This document shows positions 1 to 8,258 of a DNA stretch of 64,000 nt, in pieces. Position numbers and translations under genes: made by a program. The first letter of the stretch is position 1. Each line of letters begins with the position of its first letter. Below the pieces are notes generated by a model, which saw only the letters and a list, made by a program, of their open reading frames with translations, did no database searches and was not told the origin of the DNA. Origin of the DNA: Symbiopectobacterium purcellii (GTDB lineage: Bacteria > Pseudomonadota > Gammaproteobacteria > Enterobacterales > Enterobacteriaceae); the NCBI RefSeq assembly GCF_019797845.1, contig NZ_CP081864.1:1860001-1924000 (forward strand), given 5' to 3'.

Positions 1-600
1 TTATTGCCTGCTGAAACTGAATTTTCGCCGCAAGGCCGGTACGTAACCCGGCGCCACTGGTGACACCTGAGGCACTTAACCAGAGCTGGTCGATAGACTT
101 TATGCATGATGCGCTGGTCTGCGGCAGGCGTTTCCGGACTTTCAATGTGGTGGATGACTTTAACCGCGAAGCCCTCGCAATAGAAATTGATCTGAATATC
201 CCGGCGCAGCGGGTGGTCAGAGTGCTGGACAGGATAGTGGCGAACCGGGGGTATCCGCTGAAACTGAGGATGGACAACGGCCCGGAACTGGTCTCACTGA
301 CACTTGCGCAGTGGGCTGAAGAACATGGTGTGGCACTGGAATTTATCAAGCCGGGTAAGCCGACGCAGAATGCGTTTATCGAACGTTTTAACAGGACGTA
401 CCGGACAGAAATACTGGATTTTTACCTGTTCAGAACACTGAATGAAGCACGGGAAATTACGGCACGCTGGCTGAATGAATACAACAGCGAGCGTCCCCAT
501 GAATCCCTGAATAACCTGACGCCGGAAGAATACCGGCTGATGGCTGAAAAACCGGAACTCTCAAAAAGTGCGTGGAACTAAAACAGGTGTGCTTACATAG
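1..600 (+). mobile_element. 3' end of an IS3-family insertion sequence, frameshifted transposase OrfB
   Basis: The frame at 60-581 (GTG start at 60 is only an in-frame codon) is the DDE integrase core of an IS3-family OrfB. The first Asp lies in SIDFMHD, the second in DNGPE, and the Glu in FIERFNRTYRTE, followed by the ERPHESL tail motif. Upstream coding continues in other frames: YCLLKLNFRRKA in frame 2, then RYVTRRHW in frame 1, then the frame-3 ORF. Two frameshifts therefore lie within the first 60 bases and the element is probably dead. The left part is outside the window. The right end falls at about 582-600, because Rhs coding resumes exactly at 601, so the element appears to have inserted into an rhs gene. 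Confidence 0.85.
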
Positions 601-793
601 TCACTGGCGGGGTGAACAGGTGCTGTGGGGCAATCATCGTGAGGAGCGCCGGCCCATCGCGTTGCGGCGCTATCTGGGCGATGCGTCGAACGAAGAGGTA
701 TACTGCGAACTGCGCTATCAGGGGCAGTTGTACGACGCGGAGACAGGGCTTTACTACAACCGGCATCGTTACTATGATGCGGATAGTGGGTAG
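601..793 (+). pseudogene. Rhs core C-terminal fragment, copy 1
   Basis: This stretch encodes the end of an Rhs YD-repeat shell, with the motifs [31 protein letters not shown] and [13 protein letters not shown]. It is interrupted on the left by the IS3 element. It ends in a TAG codon (791-793) immediately before YLSPDPIGL, the conserved border between Rhs core and variable tip. About 200 bases are nearly identical to copy 2 at 2283-2475. Intact Rhs proteins run through this point, so the amber codon is taken as a nonsense mutation, most simply CAG to TAG. The rest of the Rhs protein is absent. Confidence 0.85.
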
Positions 794-1287
794 TATCTCT
801 CGCCGGACCCGATAGGGCTGTTGGGAGGGCTGAGGCCACAGGGATATGTGCATAATCCGCTGGAGTGGGTTGATCCGTTTGGGCTGGATAAGAAAAATAA
901 ACGTTGGACGGCCAAATAGGTTAATGGCCGAAAAGTTTATCAGCTTGATGACCTTTTTGATCCAAACCGTGTCGATAAATTTGGAGATAGTAATATAGTA
1001 ATATTGAAAGAATGCGACAGGGTAATGCGCCAATAGGACATGACGGCAAAGAAATAAACTTGCATCATCTTACTCAAGATGAACCGGGGTCAATGGCAGA
1101 AATATCAAGTACTTTCCATAGTGAAAACGATCGTGCCCTTCATATGTATTCAAATCAGTGGGATAAAACGTGGATTGATTCTGACGGAGTAAGGAGAACA
1201 TATAATAGTGCTCCTCCGTCAATGAATCGTGGTCCTTTTAATCAATGGAAAAAATCGTACTGGAAAACAAGATCACTTGATTTTTAG
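794..1287 (+). pseudogene. Rhs toxin tip with LHH (HNH/EndoVII) nuclease domain, broken
   Basis: After the amber codon the frame continues with YLSPDPIGL and DPFGL, then KRWTAK, where a second TAG (917-919) interrupts. Next comes VNGRKVYQLDDLFDPNRVDKFGD. An 8-bp tandem duplication of AGTAATAT (989-996 and 997-1004) then shifts the frame. The remaining frame (1012-1287) holds the LHH nuclease core: GHDGKEINLHHLTQDE, FHSENDRALHMYSN and the tail FNQWKKSYWKTR. The family is the LHH branch of the HNH/Endo VII superfamily, common in polymorphic toxins. With two stops and a frameshift, the toxin is very probably inactive as a tip, although the catalytic LHH segment alone remains open. Confidence 0.8.
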
Positions 1288-1296
1288 GAGAAAGAT

Positions 1297-1761
1297 ATGA
1301 ATTTTCTTGCTGAAGCAGAAGAAAAAATGAAAGAGAGCGGTGAGCGGATTCGGTTTACTGGTGGTGTTAGTGAGGAAGAAATAAAAGAGTTTGAAACTTT
1401 GCTTGGTGTCGCTTTCCCTGAGTCCTATAAGCTTTTTTTGAAAAAATATGGGGCATTATCTTTTAGTGGTGATACATATTATGGAATTACACGAGATGGT
1501 AAAGATGCTAATGAGGTTCCTTGTGTTTATTTTTCAACAAAAGATGCGAGAGAACAGGGTGATATCAGTAATGCAATGATAAAAATCAAATCATCGGGTT
1601 ATGGACCTTCTTATTCTATAGATACTGATGTAACGGGAAAGGCAGGTGAGCCAGTGGTAGTAGAAACATCTTTAGCTTTTAAAATACATGGTGAAAAAAC
1701 TATTATTGCGGATAACTTCGGTGAATTTTTCCTCAATCAAATAGAAGAATCTCTAACTTGA
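1297..1761 (+). CDS. SMI1/KNR4 (SUKH) family immunity protein
   Basis: This 154-aa protein starts 9 bases after the nuclease frame with a good ribosome site (AGGAGAAAG). It shows the SUKH signature: an acidic N-terminal helix, GGVSEEEIKEFETLLGVAFPESYKLFLKKYGALSF, then Y-G-I and a C-terminal NFGEFF. SUKH proteins are frequent immunity partners of nuclease toxins, so it is inferred to protect against the LHH tip. The ORF is intact although the toxin is broken, a state often explained by selection against toxin from neighbours that still carry it. The gene is AT-rich compared with the backbone. Confidence 0.85.
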   Translation: MNFLAEAEEKMKESGERIRFTGGVSEEEIKEFETLLGVAFPESYKLFLKKYGALSFSGDTYYGITRDGKDANEVPCVYFSTKDAREQGDISNAMIKIKSSGYGPSYSIDTDVTGKAGEPVVVETSLAFKIHGEKTIIADNFGEFFLNQIEESLT

Positions 1762-1813
1762 TTTTTTTGATGTAAAAAGCCGGAAGAGATCTTATGAGCC
1801 TTCTGGCTATTGC

Positions 1814-2046
1814 TTACCTGCCGCAGTCCCATGCGGCGGCTGCCTCGTTCGCCATCCGCTTAACCGCTTGCTGCGTCTGCTGTAGCTGCTTGCGCAGCTG
1901 CTGTATCTCATCGCTGTCGGGTATCAGCACGATACAGCCATCGGTAACCCGCACGGTGACGCCAGTGCCGGTGTCAAATCCCCCTCTCTCAGCCACTTGC
2001 CGGACAGCTTAAGCGCCGGGTCAGCAAGGTGCGCGAGGGGCAAGCC
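1814..2046 (-). pseudogene. SymE-like toxin remnant A (antisense to the Rhs array)
   Basis: The frame at 1814-1996 encodes [23 protein letters not shown], the SpoVT/AbrB-like core of SymE. A preceding part, [22 protein letters not shown], is in another frame. The break falls in a run of five Gs at about 1980-1985, consistent with loss of one base. The N-terminus is missing because the gene joins Rhs sequence at about 2047. SymE proteins belong to a type I toxin-antitoxin family and often sit beside rhs genes. This copy cannot make a normal SymE. Confidence 0.7.
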
Positions 2047-2048
2047 TC

Positions 2049-2475
2049 CTCAGAGCAGGCGGTAGCGCGGGTAGCCTATCGCTGGGACGGAGACCAGCTG
2101 GTAGGGCAACAGCAGTATCTGGCGGATGGCACTGCGGCACGTACAGTGCAGTGGGTGTATGAACCGGGGAGTTTCCGTTCGCTGGCACAGGTGGAAGAAA
2201 AAGGCGATGTTACCCGGCTGCACTATATCGTCACGGATTTGACGGGTACGGCGCGCGAGCTGTGCAGCGAGGAGGGAGAGGTTCACTGGCGGAGTGAACA
2301 GGTGCTGTGGGGCAATCATCGCGAGGAGCACCGGCCCATCGCGTTGCGGCGTTATCTGGGTGATGCGTCGAACGAAGAGGTATATTGCGAACTGCGCTAT
2401 CAGGGGCAGTTGTACGACGCGGAGACAGGGCTTTACTACAACCGGCATCGTTACTATGGTGCGGATAGCGGGTAG
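2049..2475 (+). pseudogene. Rhs core C-terminal fragment, copy 2
   Basis: The segment encodes the last about 140 residues of an Rhs shell: [62 protein letters not shown], then the block shared with copy 1. It has no plausible Rhs N-terminus; on the left it abuts SymE remnant A. Like copy 1 it ends in TAG (2473-2475) just before [10 protein letters not shown] frame from GTG/ATG-like codons near 2029 stays open, but expression is doubtful. It is best read as the anchor piece of a displaced C-terminal tip. Confidence 0.85.
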
Positions 2476-2985
2476 TATCTCTCGCCGGACCCGATAGGGC
2501 TGGCAGGGGGGATAAGGCCTCAAGGATACGTTCACAATCCGCTCACTTGGGGTGATCCGCTGGGACTGACCTCGAAAGAGGCACAGAGCAATATAGTCTA
2601 TCGCGCTTTGACAGAGCAAGATGCAGCAAGGTTAGCGCAAGGACAATCTATACAAGGTAAAGCTGTAGATGGAACATGGACGGCAGCTGAGCATGTTGCT
2701 AACCAACCGTTGTCAGCTACATCTAAAGCCACAGGGGGGCCACTTAAAAATAGTCCTTGGATATCAACTACAAAAGATCTAGATATAGCAAAAGCATATG
2801 ATAGCGGTCATGGTATAATTGAAATTGACCTTAACAAGGTGACATCTCAAAGTGTTGAGGTTTGGAAAACAGCTCCAAGAGCAAATGGAGTTAACGGATT
2901 GCCTTATCACCGGTCTATTTGGGCCCAAGAAGTCACAGTATTTAAAGAAATCCCCAACTCAGCTATAAAAGGTGTGATTAAATGA
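2476..2985 (+). CDS. Rhs tip with predicted ADP-ribosyltransferase-like toxin domain
   Basis: In frame with copy 2 after its amber codon come YLSPDPIGL, a [12 protein letters not shown] linker, and an open toxin domain of about 125 residues from 2593. Possible internal starts include TTG at 2608. The domain carries three spaced motifs of the R-S-E type ART fold: IVYRAL (Arg), [16 protein letters not shown] (Ser-Thr-Thr) and WAQEVTVF (Glu), ending in [10 protein letters not shown]. The fold is inferred from motifs; the residue two before the Glu is Ala, not the usual Glu or Gln, so activity and target are open. It overlaps the next gene by 4 bases (ATGA). It is intact apart from the upstream TAG. 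Confidence 0.6.
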   Translation, partial: YLSPDPIGLAGGIRPQGYVHNPLTWGDPLGLTSKEAQSNIVYRALTEQDAARLAQGQSIQGKAVDGTWTAAEHVANQPLSATSKATGGPLKNSPWISTTKDLDIAKAYDSGHGIIEIDLNKVTSQSVEVWKTAPRANGVNGLPYHRSIWAQEVTVFKEIPNSAIKGVIK

Positions 2986-3320
2986 TCGTGGAAAAGGATA
3001 ATGCTTTAGAGCTTCTAAAAGAGAAAGGGACGAGGTTTATTTATCCTTTGAAAATGGGAGGGGAGATTATTGAGCCTGCATTCTCAGAGCTACTTACTGT
3101 TGCTGAGGAACTTACAAAGTTATATAAGAATGAAGAGCTGATTCCGAAAAAAATTCTTTTAGAGCTTTATTTGATTTCTGTTGGAATAGATTGTGAAAAT
3201 TATCATATCAAACAGGAGTTGTTATCTAATATGTCTGAATTCATAATGCGTTGTTTTAATATGCTTATTTCGGGTGAGTCTGTGGATGATGTTAAGGCTA
3301 GTGGTCCGAGAATAATTTGA
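2982..3320 (+). CDS. Small protein of unknown family, probable immunity gene of the ART-like tip
   Basis: This 112-aa, acidic, apparently soluble protein starts inside the last codons of the toxin (ATGA overlap), so the two are translationally coupled. I do not recognise the family. It looks mainly helical, with [23 protein letters not shown] and [19 protein letters not shown] stretches, and has no signal peptide. The position directly after an Rhs tip is the usual place for a cognate immunity gene; that is the only basis for the call. Codon use is AT-rich like the rest of the cassette. Confidence 0.55.
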   Translation: MIVEKDNALELLKEKGTRFIYPLKMGGEIIEPAFSELLTVAEELTKLYKNEELIPKKILLELYLISVGIDCENYHIKQELLSNMSEFIMRCFNMLISGESVDDVKASGPRII

Positions 3321-3321
3321 T

Positions 3322-3768
3322 ATGAATGATGTAATTTTATTTTACAGGGTTAATGATTCTTATGGGATATTTTCTAACTTTTATAATGTGGGGTTTTACG
3401 TTAATGACACCCATTGGCGAACGGTTGAACATTATTTTCAGTCTCAAAAATTTGATAATGACTCGTTGAAAGTAAAAATAAATAATTTAATCTCGCCTAT
3501 GGATGCGGCTAAATTAGGACGAGATAGAACTCTTCCATTAAGAGATGATTGGGATGATGTTAAAGATAGTATTATGCGCTTTGCGGTTATGGAAAAATTC
3601 AAGCAAAATGCGGATGCGAGAAAAATTCTGCTATCTACAGGCAATGCACGACTCGTTGAGCATACCAAAAATGATGCATACTGGGCTGATGGCGGAGATG
3701 GAACGGGTAAGAATATGCTTGGAATAATACTTATGGAAACAAGAGAATTGTTACGACAAAGCATGTGA
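3322..3768 (+). CDS. NADAR / YbiA-like family protein
   Basis: This 148-aa protein matches the NADAR (DUF1768) family over its full length. It has YGIFSNFYN and THWRTVEHYFQSQKF near the N-terminus, AAKLGR, then KFKQNADARKILLSTGNARLVE, and the C-terminal NDAYWADGGDGTGKNMLG signature. Characterised members include YbiA, an N-glycosidase acting on riboflavin intermediates, and NADAR proteins that remove ADP-ribose from guanine in DarT1-type toxin-antitoxin systems. The gene starts 1 base after the preceding stop and ends overlapping the next frame, so it belongs to the toxin cassette. Its placement behind an ART-like toxin suggests reversal of ADP-ribosylation, which is inference. Confidence 0.88.
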   Translation: MNDVILFYRVNDSYGIFSNFYNVGFYVNDTHWRTVEHYFQSQKFDNDSLKVKINNLISPMDAAKLGRDRTLPLRDDWDDVKDSIMRFAVMEKFKQNADARKILLSTGNARLVEHTKNDAYWADGGDGTGKNMLGIILMETRELLRQSM

Positions 3769-3773
3769 CGTGT

Positions 3774-4073
3774 ATGGTTAATGTGAACGTAAAATGGTTA
3801 AGCCCTGATGAGGGGGGGCGGCAAACTCCTCCTCCTGGTGGTCGGTATCTCTCAATAGCTAGATTTCCTGATGATACCACGTGGCAAAATAATGCATGGA
3901 GTGTTATTTTTGATTTATCTCCACCTAAAAGTATTAATGGATATAAAGTAAGTGCAGGGACTGTTGAATTCATGATGGATAATGCCCCTAAAGAGCAGCT
4001 AAATAATCATGATGCATTTGAAATATATGAAGGGCCACATAAGGTAGGGGTGGTTTATATTCTAGAACGATAA
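3774..4073 (+). CDS. Small EF-Tu-domain-like protein of unknown role
   Basis: ATG at 3774 gives about 99 residues; a GTG at 3765 overlapping the NADAR stop is an alternative start. The sequence has VKWLSPDEGGRQTPPPGGRYLSIARF near the start and DAFEIYEGPHKVGVVYIL at the end. This pattern resembles stand-alone beta-barrel proteins related to the C-terminal domain of EF-Tu. No GTPase motifs are present. It is the last gene of the toxin cassette. It could be a second immunity protein or the immunity of a lost toxin; the function is unknown. Confidence 0.55.
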   Translation: MVNVNVKWLSPDEGGRQTPPPGGRYLSIARFPDDTTWQNNAWSVIFDLSPPKSINGYKVSAGTVEFMMDNAPKEQLNNHDAFEIYEGPHKVGVVYILER

Positions 4074-4108
4074 ATTTATGATTATAGTTAGATCAACGCG
4101 AGGTTCGA

Positions 4109-4200
4109 AGCCCAATCCCACTGCGACGCTATCTGGGTGATGCCGCAAACGAAGAAGTCTACTTCGAGCTGCGTTATCAGGGCCAACAGTACCGCTATTG
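4109..4200 (+). pseudogene. Rhs core fragment, copy 3
   Basis: A short frame reads [27 protein letters not shown], equivalent to the [22 protein letters not shown] block of copies 1 and 2 but more diverged. It stops being Rhs at about 4195 where SymE remnant B begins. Only about 30 codons remain, with no core start and no tip. It marks a third Rhs module boundary. Confidence 0.75.
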
Positions 4201-4439
4201 CACCGGAACGCTGTCGGGTATCAGCACGGTCACGCCGATACCGGTGTCAAATCCCAACTCTCTGAGCCACTTGCCGGACAGTTTGGCCGCCGGGTTAGCA
4301 AGGCGCGCGAGGGACAAACCTCCCAGCGCAGGGGTAAGTTGCCAGTGTTGCCATTTTGCGGTCGGTATTCCACGATGTAGCGGCGCTCGGTTTTGAAAAT
4401 GCATGGTTCTGACGATGAATCCTGTTCAGCCATGGTCAA
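4195..4439 (-). pseudogene. SymE-like toxin remnant B
   Basis: The 5' part (minus strand from 4439) encodes [20 protein letters not shown], a SymE N-terminus. Coding then moves to a second frame with [38 protein letters not shown]. The frames do not join, and the segment equivalent to RVTDGC of remnant A is deleted, so VTV runs directly into LIPDS. The 3' end is fused to Rhs fragment 3. The shared GGL-LA-LA-PA insert shows that remnants A and B come from the same SymE lineage. Confidence 0.72.
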
Positions 4440-4630
4440 TTCCCATCAACTTTTCCTGTGGGACAAGGAACAGGCAGCCGATATTTCGCTAACAGCCCTA
4501 CGTACGAGCTTCGTAGGGAGACATCAAACTGATTTGGATACGGGTATATCTCGAAAATTCGATCTGAATAAAGGGAAATAAGATTTTTCAAGACATTATA
4601 AACATCACTGTCCGTCTATAAAATATGAAT
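4440..4630. other. Gene-free stretch between the Rhs array and tRNA-Val
   Basis: No convincing gene is seen. A 62-codon frame at 4393-4581 has no recognisable motifs and overlaps the SymE remnant. No integrase or clear attachment-site repeat is visible. Confidence 0.5.
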
Positions 4631-4707
4631 TGGTACGACCAAGTGGACTCGAACCACCGACCCCCACCATGTCAAGGTGGTGCTCTAACCAACTGAGCTA
4701 TGGTCGT
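4631..4707 (-). tRNA. tRNA-Val (anticodon GAC), copy 1
   Basis: A 77-nt cloverleaf includes an encoded CCA (4631-4633 on the complement). The acceptor stem is ACGACCA paired with TGGTCGT, so position 1 is A. The D arm is AGCTCAGTTGGTTAGAGC, the anticodon stem CCACC/GGTGG encloses TTGACAT with anticodon GAC, and the T arm contains GGTTCGAGTCC. Its central part is identical to the copy at 50676-50752. The acceptor stem and one T-stem pair differ, so this is a distinct gene and not an attachment-site fragment. Confidence 0.95.
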
Positions 4708-4868
4708 ACTGTATGTAGTATCAATCAATTAGTTGATTAGATACATTTTTTGACACCCCCGCTCGAGGAGTGGGCGCTATTATGGCGTTGTCCTCCCGTG
4801 ATGGCAAGTGCTTTATTACCGCTTTTTTACCGAGTGCTGAATGTTTGTGCTGCGCGCATCCTTGGCGG

Positions 4869-5819
<951 letters not shown>

Positions 5820-6878
5820 TTACTGTGCGCTGGGCGCAGGCAGTGAGGCCATATCGATGACAAAACGGTAACGCACATCGGCGCGTTCCATACGTTCGAA
5901 AGCCTCGTTGATCTGGTCCATACGAATCATTTCGCAATCGGGTAAGATCTGTTTTTTCGCGCAGAAATCAAGCATCTCCTGTGTTTCACGGATGCCGCCA
6001 ATCAGCGATCCGGCGATACGCCGACGTCCGAGGATCAACGGCACCGTGGTCGGTTCTGCCAGCGGGCCAACTTGCCCCACCAACACCAGCGTGCCGTCGA
6101 CTTTTAACAGCGGCATGTAGGGGTTAACGTCGTGCTTGACCGGAACGGTATCAATAATCAGATCAAAATGAGATTGTGCAGCCGCCATAGCGGCGCTGTC
6201 GCTGGAGACCAGCAGTCGGTCGGCCCCGAGCGATAGCGCATCAGCTTCTTTGCTGTTGGTCCGGCTCATTACCGTAACATCCGCGCCGAGACCCGCAGCC
6301 AGCTTGACGGCCATATGGCCTAAACCACCCAGTCCAATGACTCCGACCCGGCTGCCGGGGCCGACATTCCAGGTGCGCAGCGGAGAATAGGTGGTAATGC
6401 CTGCACACAGCAGCGGCGCGACATGCGCTAGCGTCAGGGTATCCGGTACGCGCAGCACAAACTCTTCACGCACCACTAAATGCTTGGCGTAGCCGCCGTA
6501 GGTGTTTTCTCCGGTGATGCGATCGGGGGCATTATAGGTATCGGTTCTGCCGTTGGTGCAAAACTGCTCCTCGCCCTGATGGCAATGGTCACATTCCTGA
6601 CAACTGTCGACCAAACAACCCACTGCAACCGCATCGCCCACGCGAAAGCGGGTAACGTCGGCCCCGATCTGGGTGACGCGCCCAACAATTTCATGGCCTG
6701 GCACAGCGGGGTACTGTGTCCACCCCCAGTCATTGCGTGCCGTATGTAAATCCGAGTGACACACGCCGCAGTATAAAATTTCCATAGCAACATCATTGGC
6801 GCGCAGGGCGCGGCGTTCGAAGGTGAACGGGGCGAGCGGCGTGCTGGGGCTCAGTGCGGCGTAACCGATGGTTTTCAT
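5820..6878 (-). CDS. Zinc-dependent NAD(P) alcohol dehydrogenase (YahK/cinnamyl alcohol dehydrogenase type)
   Basis: The start chosen is ATG at 6878 (MKTIGYAALSP) preceded by AGAGAG. The frame is open to 6944 but the family begins at MKT. The 352-aa protein has the catalytic zinc site CGVCHSDLH and GHEIVGRV, a structural zinc loop C-x2-C-x2-C-x7-C (DSCQECDHCHQGEEQFC), and the Rossmann motif GLGGLGHMAVKLA. It reduces aldehydes or oxidises alcohols with NADP(H), as YahK and related enzymes do. The substrate is not evident. It may be co-transcribed with the downstream LysR gene. Confidence 0.9.
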   Translation of the reverse strand: MKTIGYAALSPSTPLAPFTFERRALRANDVAMEILYCGVCHSDLHTARNDWGWTQYPAVPGHEIVGRVTQIGADVTRFRVGDAVAVGCLVDSCQECDHCHQGEEQFCTNGRTDTYNAPDRITGENTYGGYAKHLVVREEFVLRVPDTLTLAHVAPLLCAGITTYSPLRTWNVGPGSRVGVIGLGGLGHMAVKLAAGLGADVTVMSRTNSKEADALSLGADRLLVSSDSAAMAAAQSHFDLIIDTVPVKHDVNPYMPLLKVDGTLVLVGQVGPLAEPTTVPLILGRRRIAGSLIGGIRETQEMLDFCAKKQILPDCEMIRMDQINEAFERMERADVRYRFVIDMASLPAPSAQ

Positions 6879-7156
6879 GGTAGGCTCTCTGTTTGGCGTG
6901 ATTGACGATATGCGTCGAAATAAAAGGGCGATGCGGCTTGTCATCAGCGCGCATCACTGTGTTATGGCGGCGCGAAACGGTATTACATCGAGCGTATCGC
7001 ATCGCGTAATCCGATACCAGATAGCAAAATGTGCATGCACCAATGAGTATAATTCATGAATCATCGGCGGAGGGGGCATCTGCCTTGCTTGTTCTATGCC
7101 GCCGCAGTGATGGTGTTTCGCATAAATGCACAGCAAACGCAGTCCCTTGTCTGCGA
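6879..7156. other. Divergent intergenic region between adh and bgl operon
   Basis: No gene is seen. The region must hold the adh promoter on the minus strand and the upstream part of the bgl promoter. Short frames here lack recognisable features. Confidence 0.5.
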
Positions 7157-7172
7157 TGTTATCGAGATCACA
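7157..7172 (+). promoter_or_regulatory. Predicted CRP-binding site of the beta-glucoside operon
   Basis: TGTTATCGAGATCACA matches the CRP consensus TGTGA-N6-TCACA with one half perfect (TCACA) and one mismatch in the other. It lies about 100 bases upstream of the first RAT site. Catabolite control of bgl-type operons is well established, so the position makes sense. Confidence 0.55.
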
Positions 7173-7252
7173 ATTTTAACATCCTATCCCCTTGGCCTAT
7201 GGCACTGCCTTGACCCGTTATTGCCGCAGTGGTAGATTTCAGACAGCTTTTA

Positions 7253-7284
7253 GAGCTTGTTACCGTTCGGCGGGCAAAATCTAA
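7253..7284 (+). promoter_or_regulatory. Ribonucleic antiterminator (RAT) site 1 upstream of bglG
   Basis: The leader carries GCTTGTTACCGTTCGGC followed by GGGCAAAATCTAA. This closely follows the BglG/LicT RAT consensus, whose core is TTGTTACTG...GGCAAAACC. Its 3' part (CGGGCAAAA, 7271-7279) is also the left arm of the following terminator, so RAT folding and the terminator are mutually exclusive. BglG binding here would allow read-through into bglG. Confidence 0.85.
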
Positions 7285-7349
7285 TTGCAGGCGCGAAAAA
7301 GAACATTTTCTTTTCCGTTTGCATTTATGTTTTGCCCGTTTTTGTTTTT
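7271..7349 (+). terminator. Leader terminator controlled by RAT site 1
   Basis: CGGGCAAAA (7271-7279) pairs with TTTTGCCCG (7330-7338), followed by TTTTTGTTTTT. The right arm and T-run lie just before the bglG start. A smaller A/T-rich hairpin may form in the loop. This is the expected bgl-type attenuator. Confidence 0.75.
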
Positions 7350-7361
7350 GGGGGATGGCAG

Positions 7362-8213
7362 GTGACACAGACGATCAAACAAATATTAAATAACAATGTG
7401 GTCAGTGCCATTGACACCGCAGGCAATGAACGTATTTTGACCGGCAGAGGCTTGGGGTTTGAAGCGCGTGTTGGCGATATTGTGTCGGAAGATAAAGTGG
7501 AAAAAACGTTCCACTTGCGTGATGACAAGATCACCTCCCGTTTTATGGTGTTGCTCAATGAGCTTCCGGTGGAAACTATTCAGCTCACCGATGATATTGT
7601 TCGACTGGCACAACAGGCGCTGGATTACAAATTGAGTGAAGGGCTGTATGTTTCCCTCTCTGACCATTTGCATTATGCCATTGAGCGGCAAAAGCAGGGG
7701 CAGGAAATACACAATCCTCTGGAGTGGGAAGTTCGACACTTTTATCAAGAGGAATATACCGTCGCATTACAGGCGCTCGCGCTTATTGCCGCGCGAACTG
7801 GCGTAGTGTTGCCCAACGCCGAGGCGTGCAGTATCGCGCTGCATATGGTAAACGCCGGTATGAAAAGCCCCGATGGTCAGGTAACTGAAATCACCAAGCT
7901 CATCTATCAAATTCAGAATATCGTAAAATACTGGTATAGCATGGCTATTGATGAGCAAAGTATCGGCTACCAACGTTTTATTACACATATTAAATTCTTT
8001 GCCCAGCGCGTATTACGAAAAACCGAACTGAATGATGATGTCGATGACTTATTTAATCTGGTCAAGAAAAAGCATGAAAAAACGGTTAATTGTGTCAATG
8101 CGATCGGCGATTTCATTAAAAAAAATTACCAGTATCAGATGACAGATGCGGAAAAATTGTATTTAACGGTGCACATTGAAAACATGATGCAACGACAACA
8201 GCATTCCATTTAG
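7362..8213 (+). CDS. bglG: BglG/LicT-family transcriptional antiterminator
   Basis: The GTG at 7362 is chosen because it is preceded by GGGGGA and begins TQTIKQILNNNVVSAID, the RNA-binding (CAT) domain start of the family. The longer frame from 7257 runs through the RAT/terminator. The protein has 283 residues: CAT domain (1-55, with GRGLGFEARVGD), then two PRD domains (about 65-165 and 170-283) with the conserved histidines (SLSDHLHYAIERQ, SIALHMVNAG, VHIEN). It binds RAT RNA when dephosphorylated by BglF, allowing transcription past terminators. Confidence 0.92.
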   Translation: MTQTIKQILNNNVVSAIDTAGNERILTGRGLGFEARVGDIVSEDKVEKTFHLRDDKITSRFMVLLNELPVETIQLTDDIVRLAQQALDYKLSEGLYVSLSDHLHYAIERQKQGQEIHNPLEWEVRHFYQEEYTVALQALALIAARTGVVLPNAEACSIALHMVNAGMKSPDGQVTEITKLIYQIQNIVKYWYSMAIDEQSIGYQRFITHIKFFAQRVLRKTELNDDVDDLFNLVKKKHEKTVNCVNAIGDFIKKNYQYQMTDAEKLYLTVHIENMMQRQQHSI

Positions 8214-8241
8214 GCTTGTTACTGTTTAATCAGGCAAACCC
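8213..8241 (+). promoter_or_regulatory. RAT site 2 between bglG and bglF
   Basis: GGCTTGTTACTGTTTAATC followed by AGGCAAACCC starts in the bglG stop codon and matches the RAT consensus. In bgl operons a second RAT/terminator pair typically sits at this position and limits expression of the transporter gene. Confidence 0.85.
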
Positions 8242-8258
8242 CAGAGGAAGCCAGGTGC

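Noticed and set aside
4393..4581. 62-codon frame before tRNA-Val copy 1
   Set aside because: It overlaps the SymE remnant, has no ribosome site or motif and looks like a chance frame.
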